From positions 4,678,001-4,742,000 of the forward strand of contig NC_084813.1 of the NCBI RefSeq assembly GCF_963583255.1: 64,000 nt of DNA, written 5' to 3'. A program made the position numbers and the translations under genes. Shown here piece after piece: positions 23,691 through 35,773 of this stretch (position 1 is its first letter; each line of letters starts with the position of its first letter). The stretch comes from Pyrus communis. Lineage: Eukaryota > Streptophyta > Magnoliopsida > Rosales > Rosaceae. The notes under the pieces were generated by a model, which saw only the letters and a list, made by a program, of their open reading frames with translations, had not been told where the DNA came from and did no database searches.

Positions 23691-24188
23691 CCATTTTTAT
23701 CATTGTATACAATTATATTACTTATATTAAAAATTATGAATAAAAAATATTACATAAAACGCCTATAGATAAGGAACAAATAAATAAATAAATAAAGACA
23801 AACTAAAATAAAAACTATCGACACAAGGGCTAAAATATTTACTTTCTTGAGTAAACTAGGAGTAGGTCCATTCTTTTGAACCTCATTAGGAATAATCCAC
23901 CTAATTGAAACATGTCCAATGATTGTGATTTCACGTCATCTTATTGTTACTTTTATTCCTAATTGACCCCTTAAGTAACTAATTAAGTAATTTAATATTA
24001 TTGCACAATTGTAGGATTATCTTCCTTAATAAATGTTGGAATTAAATTTGCGCACCATCGTGAATGGAAGAGTGCAAGAACATCCACTTGCAAAAGAGAA
24101 AAGTAAACCATGAATTCCTAGGCACCTGTGTGGTACTAGCCAAACGATCTTTGACGGTCAAGTCAATAAAAGTTTTAGTACTCAAGTT

Positions 24189-25438
24189 ATGGGCCATAGA
24201 GCAAAAGCGATACATATGCAGAGTGCACGATATCATAGTACCTTCATGAACACTAGATGGGTGTATTTAGAGGATTCTGCAGGGAATGGCGCAAATGCTT
24301 CTTTTTCTTCGTCTGATGATGGAAGGGAAAAGTTATGGAAGAAATTATGTAATGCATGTGTTCCCGGGAAGGTCAAGATTTGTGTTTGGCGTGCATGTTT
24401 GGACGCTCTTCCCACAACATCGAATCTTACAAAGAGGCGAGTTGCTGTGGATAATTTATGTGGCTTTTGTGGTTCATACGGCGAATCGATAGAACATGTG
24501 CTTAAAGATTGCAGCATGGCGCAGGCGGTTTGGTTTGGATGTTTGGGGCTAAGGTTTGAGGATGGCAACACTCAACAATTTTTGCAATGGTTATTACAAA
24601 TAGCTATGCATTTTCCAACTTCGGTCTTTGACCTCTGCTTGATGACCTTATGGATGTTATGGAAGAATAAAATTAATCCTCTTTAGAATGGGTCCTCTTT
24701 GGCGCCACATGAGATGGCGTTTTGAGCAGAGAGTTGGCTGCATGAGTATCAAAAATGGCATAAATCTGGTGCGAGGAAGTCAAACCGTACCTCCCAGAAG
24801 TGGAGAAAACCTAATGTAGACTGGGTGAAATGTAACTTTGATGGGGCATGGATTCAACAAGGTTTACGAGGTGGCTTTGGTGTTGTTCTCTGTGATCACA
24901 TGGGGGAGTTCATCGCTGCTGCTGCTGCTGCCACTGGAAGGACAAGCTCTGCCTTCCACGCTGAGCTTTTTGCTGCCTGTCAAGCTGTTTTATTGGCCCA
25001 GGCTTTTTGCCCAGTGGGTCAGAATGTAGTATTCGAATGAGACTCCATTATGGTTTTGGCTGCTATTATCAACGACCTCCGCTATTTACTTAAATTTTTG
25101 CCTCAGCCGTTGTTAAACCTCGTTCAACGGAAAAGTAACTTGGCAGCACATCGCCTTAATTACTTTAGTAGGAATTGGTAGTAATAAAAAATTCATGTGG
25201 TTTGAAGAACCTTCTGATTTGCTTAGGGATATTTTATTCAAAGATGTTTCGTAATTTACCAATGTATTGTCATTTGAGGATGAGTCTTTTTGTTTGTGCG
25301 AGACATTTTTTTCCCTTCAACCGGGTTGAAAGTTGACAAGATTTTATCAAGGCCCATTGTGCACATCATCCTCAGTTTGTACGTGTTCTGATTTGTTCAA
25401 TGAATATCGTACCTTCCTTCAAAAAAAAGAAAAAAAGA
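24189..25438 (+). pseudogene. 5'-truncated L1-type LINE 3' end (zinc-binding and RNase H domains)
   Basis: The first frame (24189-24686) contains a reverse-transcriptase zinc-binding region: KLWKKLCNACVPGKVKICVW, RACLDALPT, then LCGFCG and ESIEHVLKDC with the Cys/His pattern. The next frame (24825-25037) has an RNase H start, CNFDGAW, and the glutamate in FHAELFAACQA. A stop falls inside the following E-x-D motif near 25038, so it is inactive. The tail ends in an A-rich run at 25419-25437. No matching target duplication was found. Plant LINE ORF2 proteins carry this domain order at their C-terminus. Confidence 0.85.
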
Positions 25439-25439
25439 G

Positions 25440-26308
25440 GAGAGTTCTTTTAGGATAATGGATCCATGTAAACACGAAGAATCCTATCGGATATCTAACA
25501 ATAGATATTCTTTCTTTGTAGGATTGTGACTACTTGAGACTTAAGCCAATTCTTGAATTGTAAGAATCTCCAAGACAATAGGAAATGAAACAACAAGCAT
25601 GGTCATTCTCAACAAAACATGCGGGCATTGCTTACAATTCTAGAGTCCAGCTGGGTGAGGTGGCACCGTTGGTTCCTTTGTATGGCTCAACCCAATTGGG
25701 CCTGCCTAGTCAATGACTAAACTCGAGAGGCATTTTCCGATCCGTCTTATTATGACCCTAAAAAATTCATAGTCCACAACAAATATTATCTCTTCAATTA
25801 ATTGTAATAGTTTTTAAACTTTTTCTATAATTTCTCCAATTGATTTGGAGATCGTCTTCTCCATTTTCTTTTCTTATCTGACTCTCTCGCCTTCATCAAC
25901 TCCTTATCTTTTTCCCTCACTTTTATTCTTCGTGTTCTTCCTCTTCCTTTCTCTTTTCTAATACTTCCATCTTTATTTTTCTTTTCTTAATTGGATATTC
26001 ATCATTTGTTTCTTAAATCAGAATTATTTTCTCATAAATCTTATTTATTTTTTTATTTTTTATTTTGTGTGTGTGTGTGTGTGTGTAATTTTTCCTCACG
26101 TATCATTTTCTTCCTCATCCATCATCCTTGGCATATCACATTATTTTTGTGTGATATTTGACTAAGCAATAGTCTTATACGTGTATTTTTTAATTAGTTT
26201 TTCGCGTTTGCCCTGTGATGTAAGTATTATACATGCGCTATTTAAACCTTAAAATTCTGTCTTAAAAAAATTCCTATATAAATACTTAGTTCGAGTATTT
26301 AAATATGC
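25440..26308. other. Spacer with (GT)10 microsatellite
   Basis: No gene seen. A GT repeat occupies 26067-26086, after a T-rich stretch. Confidence 0.6.
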
Positions 26309-26798
26309 CTTTTTAGCTAAAATATGGGTTCTGAGATTGAAATAACTTTTCACTTTGATCCGTGAGATTTGAATCCAAGCTAATACTTGACAATCCCTAA
26401 AATTTCATTTTAAATTTCCATTATTTCCACCGAAAGCAACTGATATCGATATTTGATATATTCATCGATATTTCCACAAATTTGCATATCGATATTTCCA
26501 CAGATACCGATATTTTAAACATTGGTTTGTCCACTATAAATCATTTTGGTCATTTTGTGAAGAATTCCATTAAATAAGATCAAAATAACAAAAATAATCT
26601 CAATTTAATAAACAATAGGCCAAAAAAATTTGAGAAGAATTGATGATATTTTTGTCATTTTATTATTATCTAATAGAGAATTTTTACGGAATGACCAAAA
26701 TGATTGATGGTGAACAAACTCAGGGATCACTTTTATCGATTTCAAATCGCAGAGACCAAAGTGAATAGTTATATCAACCTCAAAGACCATTTTGGCTT
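26309..26798. mobile_element. MITE with long terminal inverted repeats (copy 2), enlarged
   Basis: Same family as 11055-11410: AGCTAAAAT, CACTTTGATCCGTGAG, GATTTGAATC at left, mirrored by GACCAAAGTGAAT, CAAAGACCATTTTGGC at right. Bases about 26400-26520 contain an added block rich in TATCGATATTT repeats not present in copy 1. Confidence 0.7.
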
Positions 26799-27236
26799 TA
26801 AATGTTTTAAATTCAAAAGCCGAGTAATAATGCAAAAGATAAGGAATTTAAATATTTTTATATGAATAGAATATAATTAGTATAAAAATAAACTATTTTT
26901 GGACCTAAATCCAAAAGCTCCTAATTTATTTAAAAGATGGAATTGGTTTCAAAAGCAGTTGTTTGTTTTAATATTTGGGTTGCAGGTAAGGTTTTATAAT
27001 CTTATGAATTATTTTATTTAGGAGGGGTAGGGTTTTAATCACACAGATAATTCTACTTGCGTGGGAGGAGAATAAGATCGTCTTGAAAGACATTGAGAGA
27101 ACAAGTAATTGGATCTTGAGAATCTTTTGTCGCATACTTTAGGGATAATCATATTCTAACACTACCGTCGTGGCTCATCACACTTTACCTTAATTAGTGT
27201 ATCTTAATTAGTATTAAGTGAACGGTGTTCATCAAA

Positions 27237-27462
27237 GGAGGCAGATTGTCTGCCCTTCTGTTTGAGTGTCATTTTCATTTATTTCTATTTTATGCGGTCA
27301 CGGTTAAGCCACGTTAATATTTTATATTAAAATTTTTTTTTATAGAGATAATAAGACAAAAAGTAATAAAAATATAAAATATTGATGTGTCTTAACTGTG
27401 ATCGTACAAATAAAAAGTAATAGAAAAAAACATCCAAACAAAAAGGCAGACAACTTGCCTCC
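27237..27462. mobile_element. Mutator-like MITE, family GGAGGCAGA (copy 1)
   Basis: Ends GGAGGCAGATTGTCTGCC and GGCAGACAACTTGCCTCC are inverted repeats. The 9-bp sequence GTTCATCAA lies at both borders (one extra A on the left, just before 27237), a size typical of Mutator-like insertions. Inner arms also pair (GTCACGGTTAAG with CTTAACTGTGATC). The second family member is at 38484-38702. Confidence 0.8.
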
Positions 27463-27637
27463 GTTCATCAACCTGTCATGGTATACATGCATGCGCGGCG
27501 GCAAATTACCATTAATTACTTATAATGTTTAAGAAGTGTTACTAGTTTTCTAACAAAAAGTAATTAATTAACAACAAACATGGGCGCATGCAGTTTTGTC
27601 TCTCACCACGTCAGAGATCACGTATGAGTTAAATTGT

Positions 27638-27836
27638 GGACATGGGTCATCTCCAGATTCATGTATCCTAATCCATCAAATCTTATGTATCCTGACCATT
27701 GAAATTTAATCCAACGGTTACAAATATGAGCCTACTTTAAAAGTTATAATAACTTTAACCGGTAGATCAAATTTCAATGGTCCGGATACATGAATTTGAT
27801 GAATTAGGATACATGGATCCGAAGAGGGTTATGTCC
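27638..27836. mobile_element. MITE with about 70-bp inverted arms
   Basis: The left arm (CATGTATCCTAATCCATCAAA, GACCATTGAAATTTAATC) pairs with the right arm (CAAATTTCAATGGTCCGGA, GATGAATTAGGATACATG). Flanks TTAAATTGT (27629-27637) and TTAAATTAT (27837-27845) agree at 8 of 9 bases, again a Mutator-like duplication length. Confidence 0.75.
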
Positions 27837-27924
27837 TTAAATTATTGTTGCTTATGACAATGACGATCAACAATATAATACTCGAATTCTTTTTTAATCC
27901 CTTTTTTGTTTTGTGGTGCACAAC

Positions 27925-28135
27925 GTTTGGACGTTTTTATCAAATAATTGAAAAAACACTTATGGATTCTAAAAATAGTTGAAGTGTTTTTTTGAAAGAA
28001 TCATCAGTTATGTGCTTTTTGCATGATGCACTTTGAATGTTTTTCTATAATTCACTTACATTTTTACTAAGAATTATTTCTTAAAAAATTATCATAAAAA
28101 ACGTTTTTAGTTATTTCAAAAGTATTTAAAAAAAA
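27925..28135. mobile_element. Foldback MITE, relative of 20299-20800
   Basis: ACGTTTGGACGTTTTTATC, AATTGAAAAAACACTT at left and AAAACGTTTTTAGTTATTTC at right form inverted arms around TGCTTTTTGCATGATGCAC. No ORF. Confidence 0.5.
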
Positions 28136-28211
28136 ACGAGTTGTATAACTCATGCTTGTGATATGAACACAAGATTTTCTGATGTATGTACAAGTAGGTG
28201 TGATGTCTAAT

Positions 28212-28826
28212 TAGGGGTGGGTTCAAAAAACCGAAAACCGAAAAAAACCGAAAACCAAACCGGACTGAGACCGAAAAAAACCGAACCGAAAAAAAAACCG
28301 AACCGAAATTGTCAAACCGAACCGAACCGAATCTGACCGGTTCGGTTTCGGTTTTTGAGGCTCGGAAACCGAACCGAACCGAACCGATATATATATATAT
28401 ATATAATTTTTTTGAATATTTATAAATAGTTTAGTCATACAATCATAACAAAATAAAACCTGTTGCCAAGTTGGTTTCAATGAAACTTTACAAGCATGGA
28501 GGCATGGGTTCGAACCCTAATGCCTCCAGGATTTGTGAGATTTTTTTTAATTTTTTAATCTTTTTAACAAAACCCTTAACTGTAACCCTAACCCTCCTCC
28601 TCCTTATTTTTCATTCCGCCCCGCCTATTAATATGAATGTGAACTTTCATATTTCCTTTTTTTTTTAATAATTTTGGAGGGAGAAAGAAAAAAAAAAAAA
28701 AAAAAAACCGAAAAAAAACCGAAACCGAACCGAGAAAAACCGAAAAAAATTTGAACCGAACCGAAATTTAGGTTCGGTTTCGGTTTTGAGAAAAAACCGA
28801 ACCGATTAGAACCGAACCCAGCCCTA
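28212..28826. mobile_element. hAT-like MITE rich in AACCG/CGGTT
   Basis: Ends TAGGGGTGGGTTC and GAACCCAGCCCTA are inverted repeats, flanked by a perfect 8-bp target duplication TGTCTAAT (28204-28211, 28827-28834). Both the 8-bp duplication and the TAGGG-type ends fit the hAT superfamily. The arms are runs of ACCGAA repeats. The middle (about 28455-28665) holds an unrelated tRNA-like block and a (TA) tract. Confidence 0.85.
28455..28665 (+). repeat. Possible tRNA-like SINE inside the hAT-like MITE
   Basis: GCATGGAGGCATGGGTTCG followed by AACCC gives a B-box-like GGTTCGAACCC (28507-28517). The following T-rich run could be a Pol III terminator. Called from this box only. Confidence 0.4.
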
Positions 28827-28834
28827 TGTCTAAT

Positions 28835-29860
28835 CATGTTAGAGAGTAAATTGTTAGGAAAACCGAGCCATAGTAATCTACTGCCGCAGGCTGCGATTAA
28901 TAAAACAAAACAACCATGACAGAAATAAATTAAAAAAAAATTAATGAAAATGGTTTGAAAACTTTGAGTTTTAACGATAAGGATAAAATAAAGAGTAAAT
29001 TGAATAATACCAGGATTGATTTTTTAGTGTAAAAATGTGATTTTTCGTTAAAATGAATAGTATCAGAAACTTTTCGTTAAAATTCCAAAAAAAAGAAAAA
29101 AAGACTATTTGTGTTTTATGGCGGGCTCTATACAGAAAACAAAGAGAATAATAATCGAGAAAGTTTAATATGATAGCATCTACAAAGCATATTATTTCTT
29201 GAAACTATTTCGGATAGCGTAGCTTCCGTGATGAAAAGGTTTCAAGCACACAAGAGTGGGGTATGAAAACACTAATAATACCTACTTCAATAGTTGAATT
29301 AGAACTTAAAATTTAAGTTTTAAACAAATCTAAATCAGTTTTTAATTATTGGGCTTAAAGTAAGTTTTGGGATCATATCTAAAATTTGGGCAAATTTAGC
29401 CCAAAAAACCCAGCCCACCAATTTTTGTGGCCCACTGTTGTGCATGGACGTGCCAAAAAGAATCCCAGACTTGGCCCAACCACCGGCGCCACGCCCCTAC
29501 ACGTTATCTGTAAAGACAGGTCCGACAACGGTGGGACCCAGTGTCAACCCGCCTGTCGACCACTGATCCGAACGACGTTTTTTATGACCTAGAGATCGTG
29601 ATTAATGGATCATTCGTCGATCCAACAGTTCAAATTTATTTTTTAAATCTAATATCTAAATTCATTAAATTTAATGATTAAGATTGAATATCATAAAGTA
29701 TAACAGTTAAAGAATATCTAATTGTTTAAAATTAAATTCAACGATTAAAAAATTAAAAAAAATCAAAATCATCCTATGTATGTGTTTAAACATCCACACA
29801 AAATTCATTTTCCTCATACAATTATTCCATTTTTTCTTTCTATCCACTTCCAAAACTATG
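28835..29860. other. Intergenic stretch without recognised features
   Basis: AT-rich except for a GC-richer patch at 29380-29560 (CCCAGCCCACC, GGCGCCACGCC) that looks like a repeat remnant. No supported gene. Confidence 0.4.
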
Positions 29861-29889
29861 TCTTCCCATTTCCAAATTCCAAATTTTTC

Positions 29890-30420
29890 AAGATGTCAAG
29901 AGATCATATTAGAGGACCTAATTGGTCAAATGATGAAGATATTTTGTGCATGGCATGGGTTTCTACTAGCTAAGATGGTGTCGTTGACACAAATCAAAAT
30001 AAGAAGGTATTGTGGGCTAAAATCATTGAGAAGTTCAATTCCAACTCCCACACCAACCGAAGGGAAAGTGGTGGTTTTTACGATCAATGGAAGATACAAA
30101 ATGTGCACTTTGTGGAACAGAAGTTTGGAGAGAGTCGTGGTTGACATTGCTAGTGAAAGGAGCGCCATTGAAGTGGTGAGTATATCGATTAGTTTATTTT
30201 TATATACACGATCTTATTTTGCAACTAATTGATATTTATTTATTCCTTGCATAGGGTGACAAAGCATTGATGATTTATAAGACAAGAACTACACACAAAA
30301 CTAAACTTTTAAGTTGCATCATGCTTGGGACATCCTCAAAGTTAGTCCGAAATGGTAAACCAATGCGGACCATCAATGAGGAAAATCATTTGCTCATAAA
30401 GCCTCAAGTATTTATGAGGG
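29890..30420 (+). pseudogene. PIF/Harbinger-associated Myb/SANT-like protein relic
   Basis: Reading across frames gives MSRDHIRGPNWSNDEDILC, MAWVSTS, KKVLWAKIIEKFNSNSHTN, FYDQWK and GDKALMIYKTRTTHKTK. This order matches the Myb-like, NAM-associated plant proteins that accompany PIF/Harbinger transposases (many are annotated as glutathione S-transferase T3-like by mistake). A stop after MAWVSTS, frameshifts and a likely intron near 30175-30254 leave no intact frame. Confidence 0.65.
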
Positions 30421-30861
30421 TTAAGATATTATTGAATAACTTAATAATATCTCAGGATTATCTCATAGAATCATTGATTGGATCTGATTGTGATTCCTTG
30501 AATGAAGGAATATGTCTCAATGAGGAAAGCTTAAAGGTAGAAATTAGTTATTAATTCTACCTTCAGTTACCTTGCCTTATCACCTTGCCATGAGTAGGAG
30601 TTTGGAGAAGGTTGTACTCATCATCTTAGGTATTCTTGATGGTTGAACTGTGCGTAGAATGAATGTGGGCCTCGTCAATTATGAATATAAGTCTACATGT
30701 CAGCTTTCAGATTTTGTGAATTATTTTTTCTCCACAAATGCACCTGTATTTAAGGGACTGGCAGCATGCCAAGCCTTCCTTGTTTCATATATTTTTCTTT
30801 CCTTTGAACGTGTCATAAACATTCCTCAATATTTTTTGTGCAAGTTTTTTTTTTCGGAGTG

Positions 30862-32160
30862 TCTTCCTCCAAGTGAAAGTGTGAATATCCTTCACCTAAG
30901 TATCATCAAGGTGGGTATTCTGGAAGAGTAGGATACTTCAGAGCTGCACAAGCCAAGATTGCCTCTGATGAGTTATTCCAAAATTTACTTGAGAAATTTA
31001 AGCATACAATTCCATGTGGAATCCATATGAAACGCGTGAAGGATAGAAGTGGCCATGAAACATGAACTAGAGTTGCTAAAGCAGGTATGAGAGCTATCAA
31101 ATTCTATCCATACTACTATGTGTTGGGATTCACCTTTCCCATGTCGCTCTTCTACACAGAGGTTATCTGCTTTATGAGGTTTGCTCTTGCGCAGTGTCAT
31201 CCCAATGCGATTCGTGCGATGGTGGAATTTTTTAACGTGAGTAGGTATTTTGATTTGGATCTGACCATTGACGAATTTTGATACTTCTTTGAAATCGGTC
31301 ACAAGGATGGCGTGGGGTAGGTGAGGTTTACATGCCATAAGCTATTTGATTCTTTAAGTAGAGGTGACCATGAACGGGCCAAAGACACTTTGGAGATTAG
31401 TGTTAAGTGAGAGTTCGATTCTTCGGCTGAGTTGCACGTCCTAGTGAAGTTTGTTGAAGGTAAGCGAACTGCTTTATTCTTCATCAGCTTGAAATCAGGT
31501 GGCGATGTGCTTTTGGCTTCGGATTATTGAATGTTTGATATTCTCTTCCATGTAGATTCAAAGTTTGGCTATACTCCAAGGACTAAGTTTGACATGAAGA
31601 AAGTGTATGTCGCTATGGGCATTCCGGTTGAGTATCGTGAGTGACGCTGGTTGCCTAGTCATATTCGTAGGGAGATAGGTGGACTTCCATTTCGAGAGAT
31701 GATCAAGCGGATCATGAAAGAGGCACTCACTTGCCTGATCACTGTTGAGAAACCTGTTGCCAATGAAACTGGAAAGAAAATATCTTTTTCATCTGCTCGT
31801 GAGCTAGTTAAGAAGAAACTAATGACTTATTCTATTGCTTGTGGGAATTCCGTTGCTCCCAGGAAGCTTATCATCGATTTGACTCATTCCAATGATAAGA
31901 AGGAATTTGCTTAGTGAAGTCTACAACTCTGAAAGAAGCTAAAACCCTGGTTGAGAATATTACTCAGTGTAAGAGTCTGTGTTGCCCCCACCGTATGGGT
32001 TTGGAGATTGAATGAAACATCCATCTACGATTAAGTCTGGATAGGCTTTTGAAAGGCTCGCCACTAGAAAAAGTGGAATGTGGACTTTAGTTACTAAAAA
32101 GGCATCAAAGCTTGCTCTTTTTGCTGCTGCCATGTTTGTGTTGCTTGCCAAGCAGGGCCA
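30862..32160 (+). pseudogene. Retroelement accessory protein relic, Transposase_28 ('putative gypsy type transposon') type (cassette B, copy 1)
   Basis: Broken coding sequence: EYPSPKYHQGGYSGRVGYF near 30878, IHMKRVKDRSGHE near 31021, then FYPYYYVLGFTFPM near 31105, QCHPNAIRAMVEFFNVSRYF near 31195 and FEIGHKDGVG near 31290. In-frame stops occur after HET, after IDEF and later. A GT-AG intron is visible at about 31460-31556 (GTAAGCGAAC to CATGTAG). Exon 2 reads FGYTPRTKFDMKKVYVAMG, then GGLPFREMIKRI and KLIIDLTHS. It aligns along its length with the minus-strand gene at 60445-62300, which keeps an intron at the same place. The 3' part resumes at about 33040-33145 after an inserted block. Confidence 0.75.
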
Positions 32161-33035
32161 TCCCAGGCCCAATGCGGGCAAGGCGATCGTCCGGGGCCCG
32201 AAATAATTGGGGCCATCAAAATTATTAGGGTGATATATTTATATATGTTATCATAAGAGTATAAATTTATAAAATTTGGGTCAATGACAAAGAAATTTAA
32301 CTAGAACGGGTGGTTTTGTTCTTTGAAATTGATGAGGTCTTGGGTTCAAAACATCATGTGTGCTTATTTACTTTTCAATTTTTACAAATTTCTTTTCATA
32401 AGAGTATAGATATATACAATTTGGATAAATCATCAAGAAGTTTAATTAGAATCAATGGTTTTTGTTGTTTAAAATTAACAAGAGGTCCTAAGTTCAAAGT
32501 GCATGTTTATTCTTTTCAATTTTTACGAATTTTTGTTTGGTTGTTAATTTATTTTTAATTAGTAGCCAGTAGCTATGTGAGTTGTTATTTTTAAACATTT
32601 GTTCCAATTCAAGTCTAATCTTCAACAAAGTAATGCGTTGACCAAATTTGCAAATCATATGACGTGTCATCAAAAAGTTTAATTTAGGATCCATTTATTA
32701 CTTATACATATCAATTAAAGACTCAAAAACATCATAATTATTTTTAGTCCCATATTGACAAGGTTAGTAAATAAGAAAAAATACCTCACAATTTATACAA
32801 AAATACTTTAAAAGTTTAGAGGGAAAACAAAACTCATATCTATCTAATTGTAAACCCGGAGTTTTTTGGTTTCCTTCTCACAATACAAAATAAATTAGTT
32901 TTTCCGTATTTCTAAATTATTAAATTTGAAGTGCTTTTCTAAGTATAATTTTATCGATATCTTACGTGTGAAAATAAATAATTTTCTTCTATAAGATGAT
33001 GATACATTTTTTGGCGTCGCTCAGACCTCAAAAAT
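32161..33035. mobile_element. Unclassified insertion within cassette B relic
   Basis: The accessory-protein frame breaks at about 32160 and resumes near 33045 (PVAKKEETAPKGSCEE). The block begins CCAGGCCCAATGCGGGCAAG and GGGGCCCGAAATAATTGGGG. Internally it repeats GGTTTTTGTTGTTT/GGTGGTTTTGTTC and 'GGTCTTGGGTTCAAA'-like motifs about 140 bases apart. A relative with GGGCCCCAAAA lies near 37920. Ends not fixed. Confidence 0.4.
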
Positions 33036-33144
33036 CTCTAGACAAGACCTGTTGCCAAGAAAGAGGAAACTGCCCCTAAAGGCAGTTGTGAGGAGTAAAA
33101 GTATGCTGCACTTGAAGACTTTTCCAATATGCTCTTTTGCTCGG

Positions 33145-33145
<1 letters not shown>

Positions 33146-33185
<40 letters not shown>
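33146..33185. repeat. T40 homopolymer tract
   Basis: Forty consecutive T after the last recognisable cassette B codons. It could be an A tail of an insertion on the other strand. Confidence 0.9.
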
Positions 33186-33186
<1 letters not shown>

Positions 33187-34180
33187 GGTCAAAGCTCTCT
33201 GCTCAGTTTTGACTTGCTTACACATGCAATTGCTTGCACCAAATTTTTTGAATGTGTTGGAAAATCCGTGTGGGCATGGGCTTTGTTTGTTAGGCCAATT
33301 TTTTTGGGCTCTCCCAATTTTATTCCATATTTAAGTGATTGTAAGTGCCAAACTTGGTGTAATTTTTATGTGAGTTTGAGGGTTTGAATAGAGTGCCAAA
33401 TTTTTATGTAACTTCAGAATTTAAATGGCACAATAAACAAGTTAAGTTCAAGTTGAAACTTAAAATAGAAAGCAACTAGCGAATGAGTCAAAGGGGAATG
33501 AGAGAGAGAATGAGTCGAGCGGGAAGAGGGAGAATGATTGAATGAATATGTTTTTATGAACAATGGTTAGGATTATACACAATCAAATTCAATGGTTGAG
33601 ATTCATCTCAGCGAAATACACAAGTATTATACATGTATAATAATAAATTTAAGGTCAGTTTTGGTAAATCAAACCTACCCAGTTTGCTCACCACAATCGA
33701 GCCAAAGAGTTCGATAAATTTCGGTTTCAATAATTTTTGGTTTTGGTTCGGTAATTTTTAGTTCACTTTTGATATTCGGTTCAATAAAATGCCAGCCCTA
33801 AGTCTTTTGGGGTGCATTAGAGATGATCTCAAAGTCATATGAGCTAGGATTCAAACACTACTTTTCTCATACCTATAACCCTTTCAAATCTCTAACGGGT
33901 TAATTAGAATCCAAATCTCTAGCAAAATGTTAAATGGGTATATCGGATGCATGTGCAGGTTACAGCCTCTAGACTTTAACGAGAAAGTTACCTATTAATT
34001 GTAATAAACTAATGTAAGCCATCAAATTAACATTCCTACAATGAGTAAGTGGAGGTGACATTATTAACCTTGTTTGACATTATTAACAACGAAGCTAACA
34101 AGATGCATGTATAGCTCGCGAATGAGTAGGTGGAGATGAATGATTAACCTTGTTGACTTAATTGGGTCGTGAAACTAACA
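33186..34180. other. Intergenic debris
   Basis: No gene. Bases 33700-33800 contain GGTTTTGGTTCGG and CCAGCCCTAAG, half of a decayed hAT-like MITE of the kind seen at 28212. Confidence 0.4.
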
Positions 34181-34208
34181 ACGAAGTTCACAAGATGGAT
34201 CTATAGAG

Positions 34209-34292
34209 CTCTCTCTCTCTCTCTCTCTCGGTCATGAAACTATCAACGAAGTTTACAAGATGCATGTACAGCTCTCTCTCTCTCTCTCTCTC
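34209..34292. repeat. Two (CT)10-11 microsatellites in a duplicated 63-bp unit
   Basis: CT tracts at 34209-34229 and 34272-34292 are each preceded by a similar segment (ACGAAGTT, ACAAGATG). A third related segment without the CT tract precedes them at 34085-34120. Confidence 0.8.
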
Positions 34293-34703
34293 CACGGAGT
34301 GTAAGTTGCCAGATAGGGAAGGACAACGAAACAGAACAATTAAGTTAAAGAAGAGAAAATAGTTAAATTTGAGTTTTGACAGTCTCATATAATCTCCTCG
34401 TCGTCGATTATGCCATGTTCTTGTCCAATCATGCAAAAGAAAGAAGGAAAATGGGTTCGTGTATGTCGGGATGAGGTTGGCCTTCGTTCACTGTCAACAA
34501 AAAGGAAAAGGAGATTCGTGGGGTATATACCTCAGTCCTTTAGGTTCCTGCCGAGCCAAAATATTCAAAAACAGAAGAAAAGCACTCACACCATGAAAAA
34601 CGACAGATATCTTGGTCTTGGCTCTTGGGTTGTCCATTGAGTTGTCGGCAGGGATGAAGGTTCTTCATTTAATAAAATAAAATCAAGCATTTTTTAAAGA
34701 AAT

Positions 34704-34812
34704 TGTTATTAACATTCCAAAAATCTTATTTTATATTCAAACTTTTTATATTAGGAAATAAAAATACACTTGAGAAGAGTGTAAAATGAGATTTTTGGAG
34801 TGTCAATATCAC
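34704..34812. mobile_element. Small MITE-like inverted repeat
   Basis: TTAACATTCCAAAAATCTTA at left pairs with GAGATTTTTGGAGTGTCAATA at right, 109 bp overall, AT-rich centre. Confidence 0.55.
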
Positions 34813-35628
34813 TTTTTTTTTTTTAAAGCTCCTAACATTCAACAAACCAATGACAAATAAAGAAAAGTTCTCACTGTTCAAATGCATGCATATTCAATTG
34901 TGTGACATGTGCCCTTGCTAGTTTGCTTACGTACGTACCAATTAAAATTATATTATTTGGCCGTATTTTAATTTCAATTTGACGCAGCACGAAAGAAGAA
35001 GAATACGAATGAACAACCAAACTGTTTAAATAAACATAATACATCAGTTGGGACAACTCAAGGGACGAACGAAATAAATTTGGACGACAAACAAAAAGTC
35101 CGACTTTTTTATTACAAACTTAAAACTGCATTTTGAAGGTTGAAAACGATCCTGGATGGCTAAAATTCATCGTACATTATGGAAAGCCAATGAGTTTGAC
35201 TTATCATGTCGTTTTATTTCCGATAAGGTATCACGGACCCAATTCAGAGCTCGGACGCTATATAGACAAATTTGCATTGCGTCCTTTCATCTTCTGACAA
35301 TCCATCACCTCCTCGATCCATTCTGCCATTTATTCTATATCACTTCACCCTAAATGGGATTTGAAAACGGAAACCCTAGAATGGCATTTTAAAAAGAAAA
35401 AGAAAAAAAAGGAAAGGAAACCCTAGAAGAAAAAAAAGAAGCAAAAATATACTTGATTCCAAGGTTTGTTGCACTTCCCATATATCTTGAACAATTATGA
35501 TGTCTACAGGTACAGTGGAAGGCTTTAAAGAGAAATTAATATCTCTGGACACGTTTGTATGTTTCCTAACGACAAACATGTCTACCATCATTCACATATT
35601 GTAGTTATAAACTATGAGATATATATGC

Positions 35629-35773
35629 TAAGGGGACTATCGTAAAAATGAGACTCTTCATTAATTCTCTATTATCTTATATTTTTTGTACAATATTTTA
35701 TAATATTAGCATGAAAATTAAAATTATAATGTGAGATAATAGAGAATTCATAAAGATAATCGCATTTCTCTAA
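35629..35773. mobile_element. Small MITE-like inverted repeat
   Basis: AATTCTCTATTATCTTAT near 35662 pairs with GAGATAATAGAGAATTC near 35733, with weaker pairing outward (GACTATCGTAAAAATGAGAC against ATAATCGCATTTCTC). Confidence 0.55.

Noticed and set aside
23397..23743. His/Pro-rich and Val/Gly-rich frames around 23.2-23.7 kb as genes
   Set aside because: They arise in every frame from the CAC/CAT repeat.
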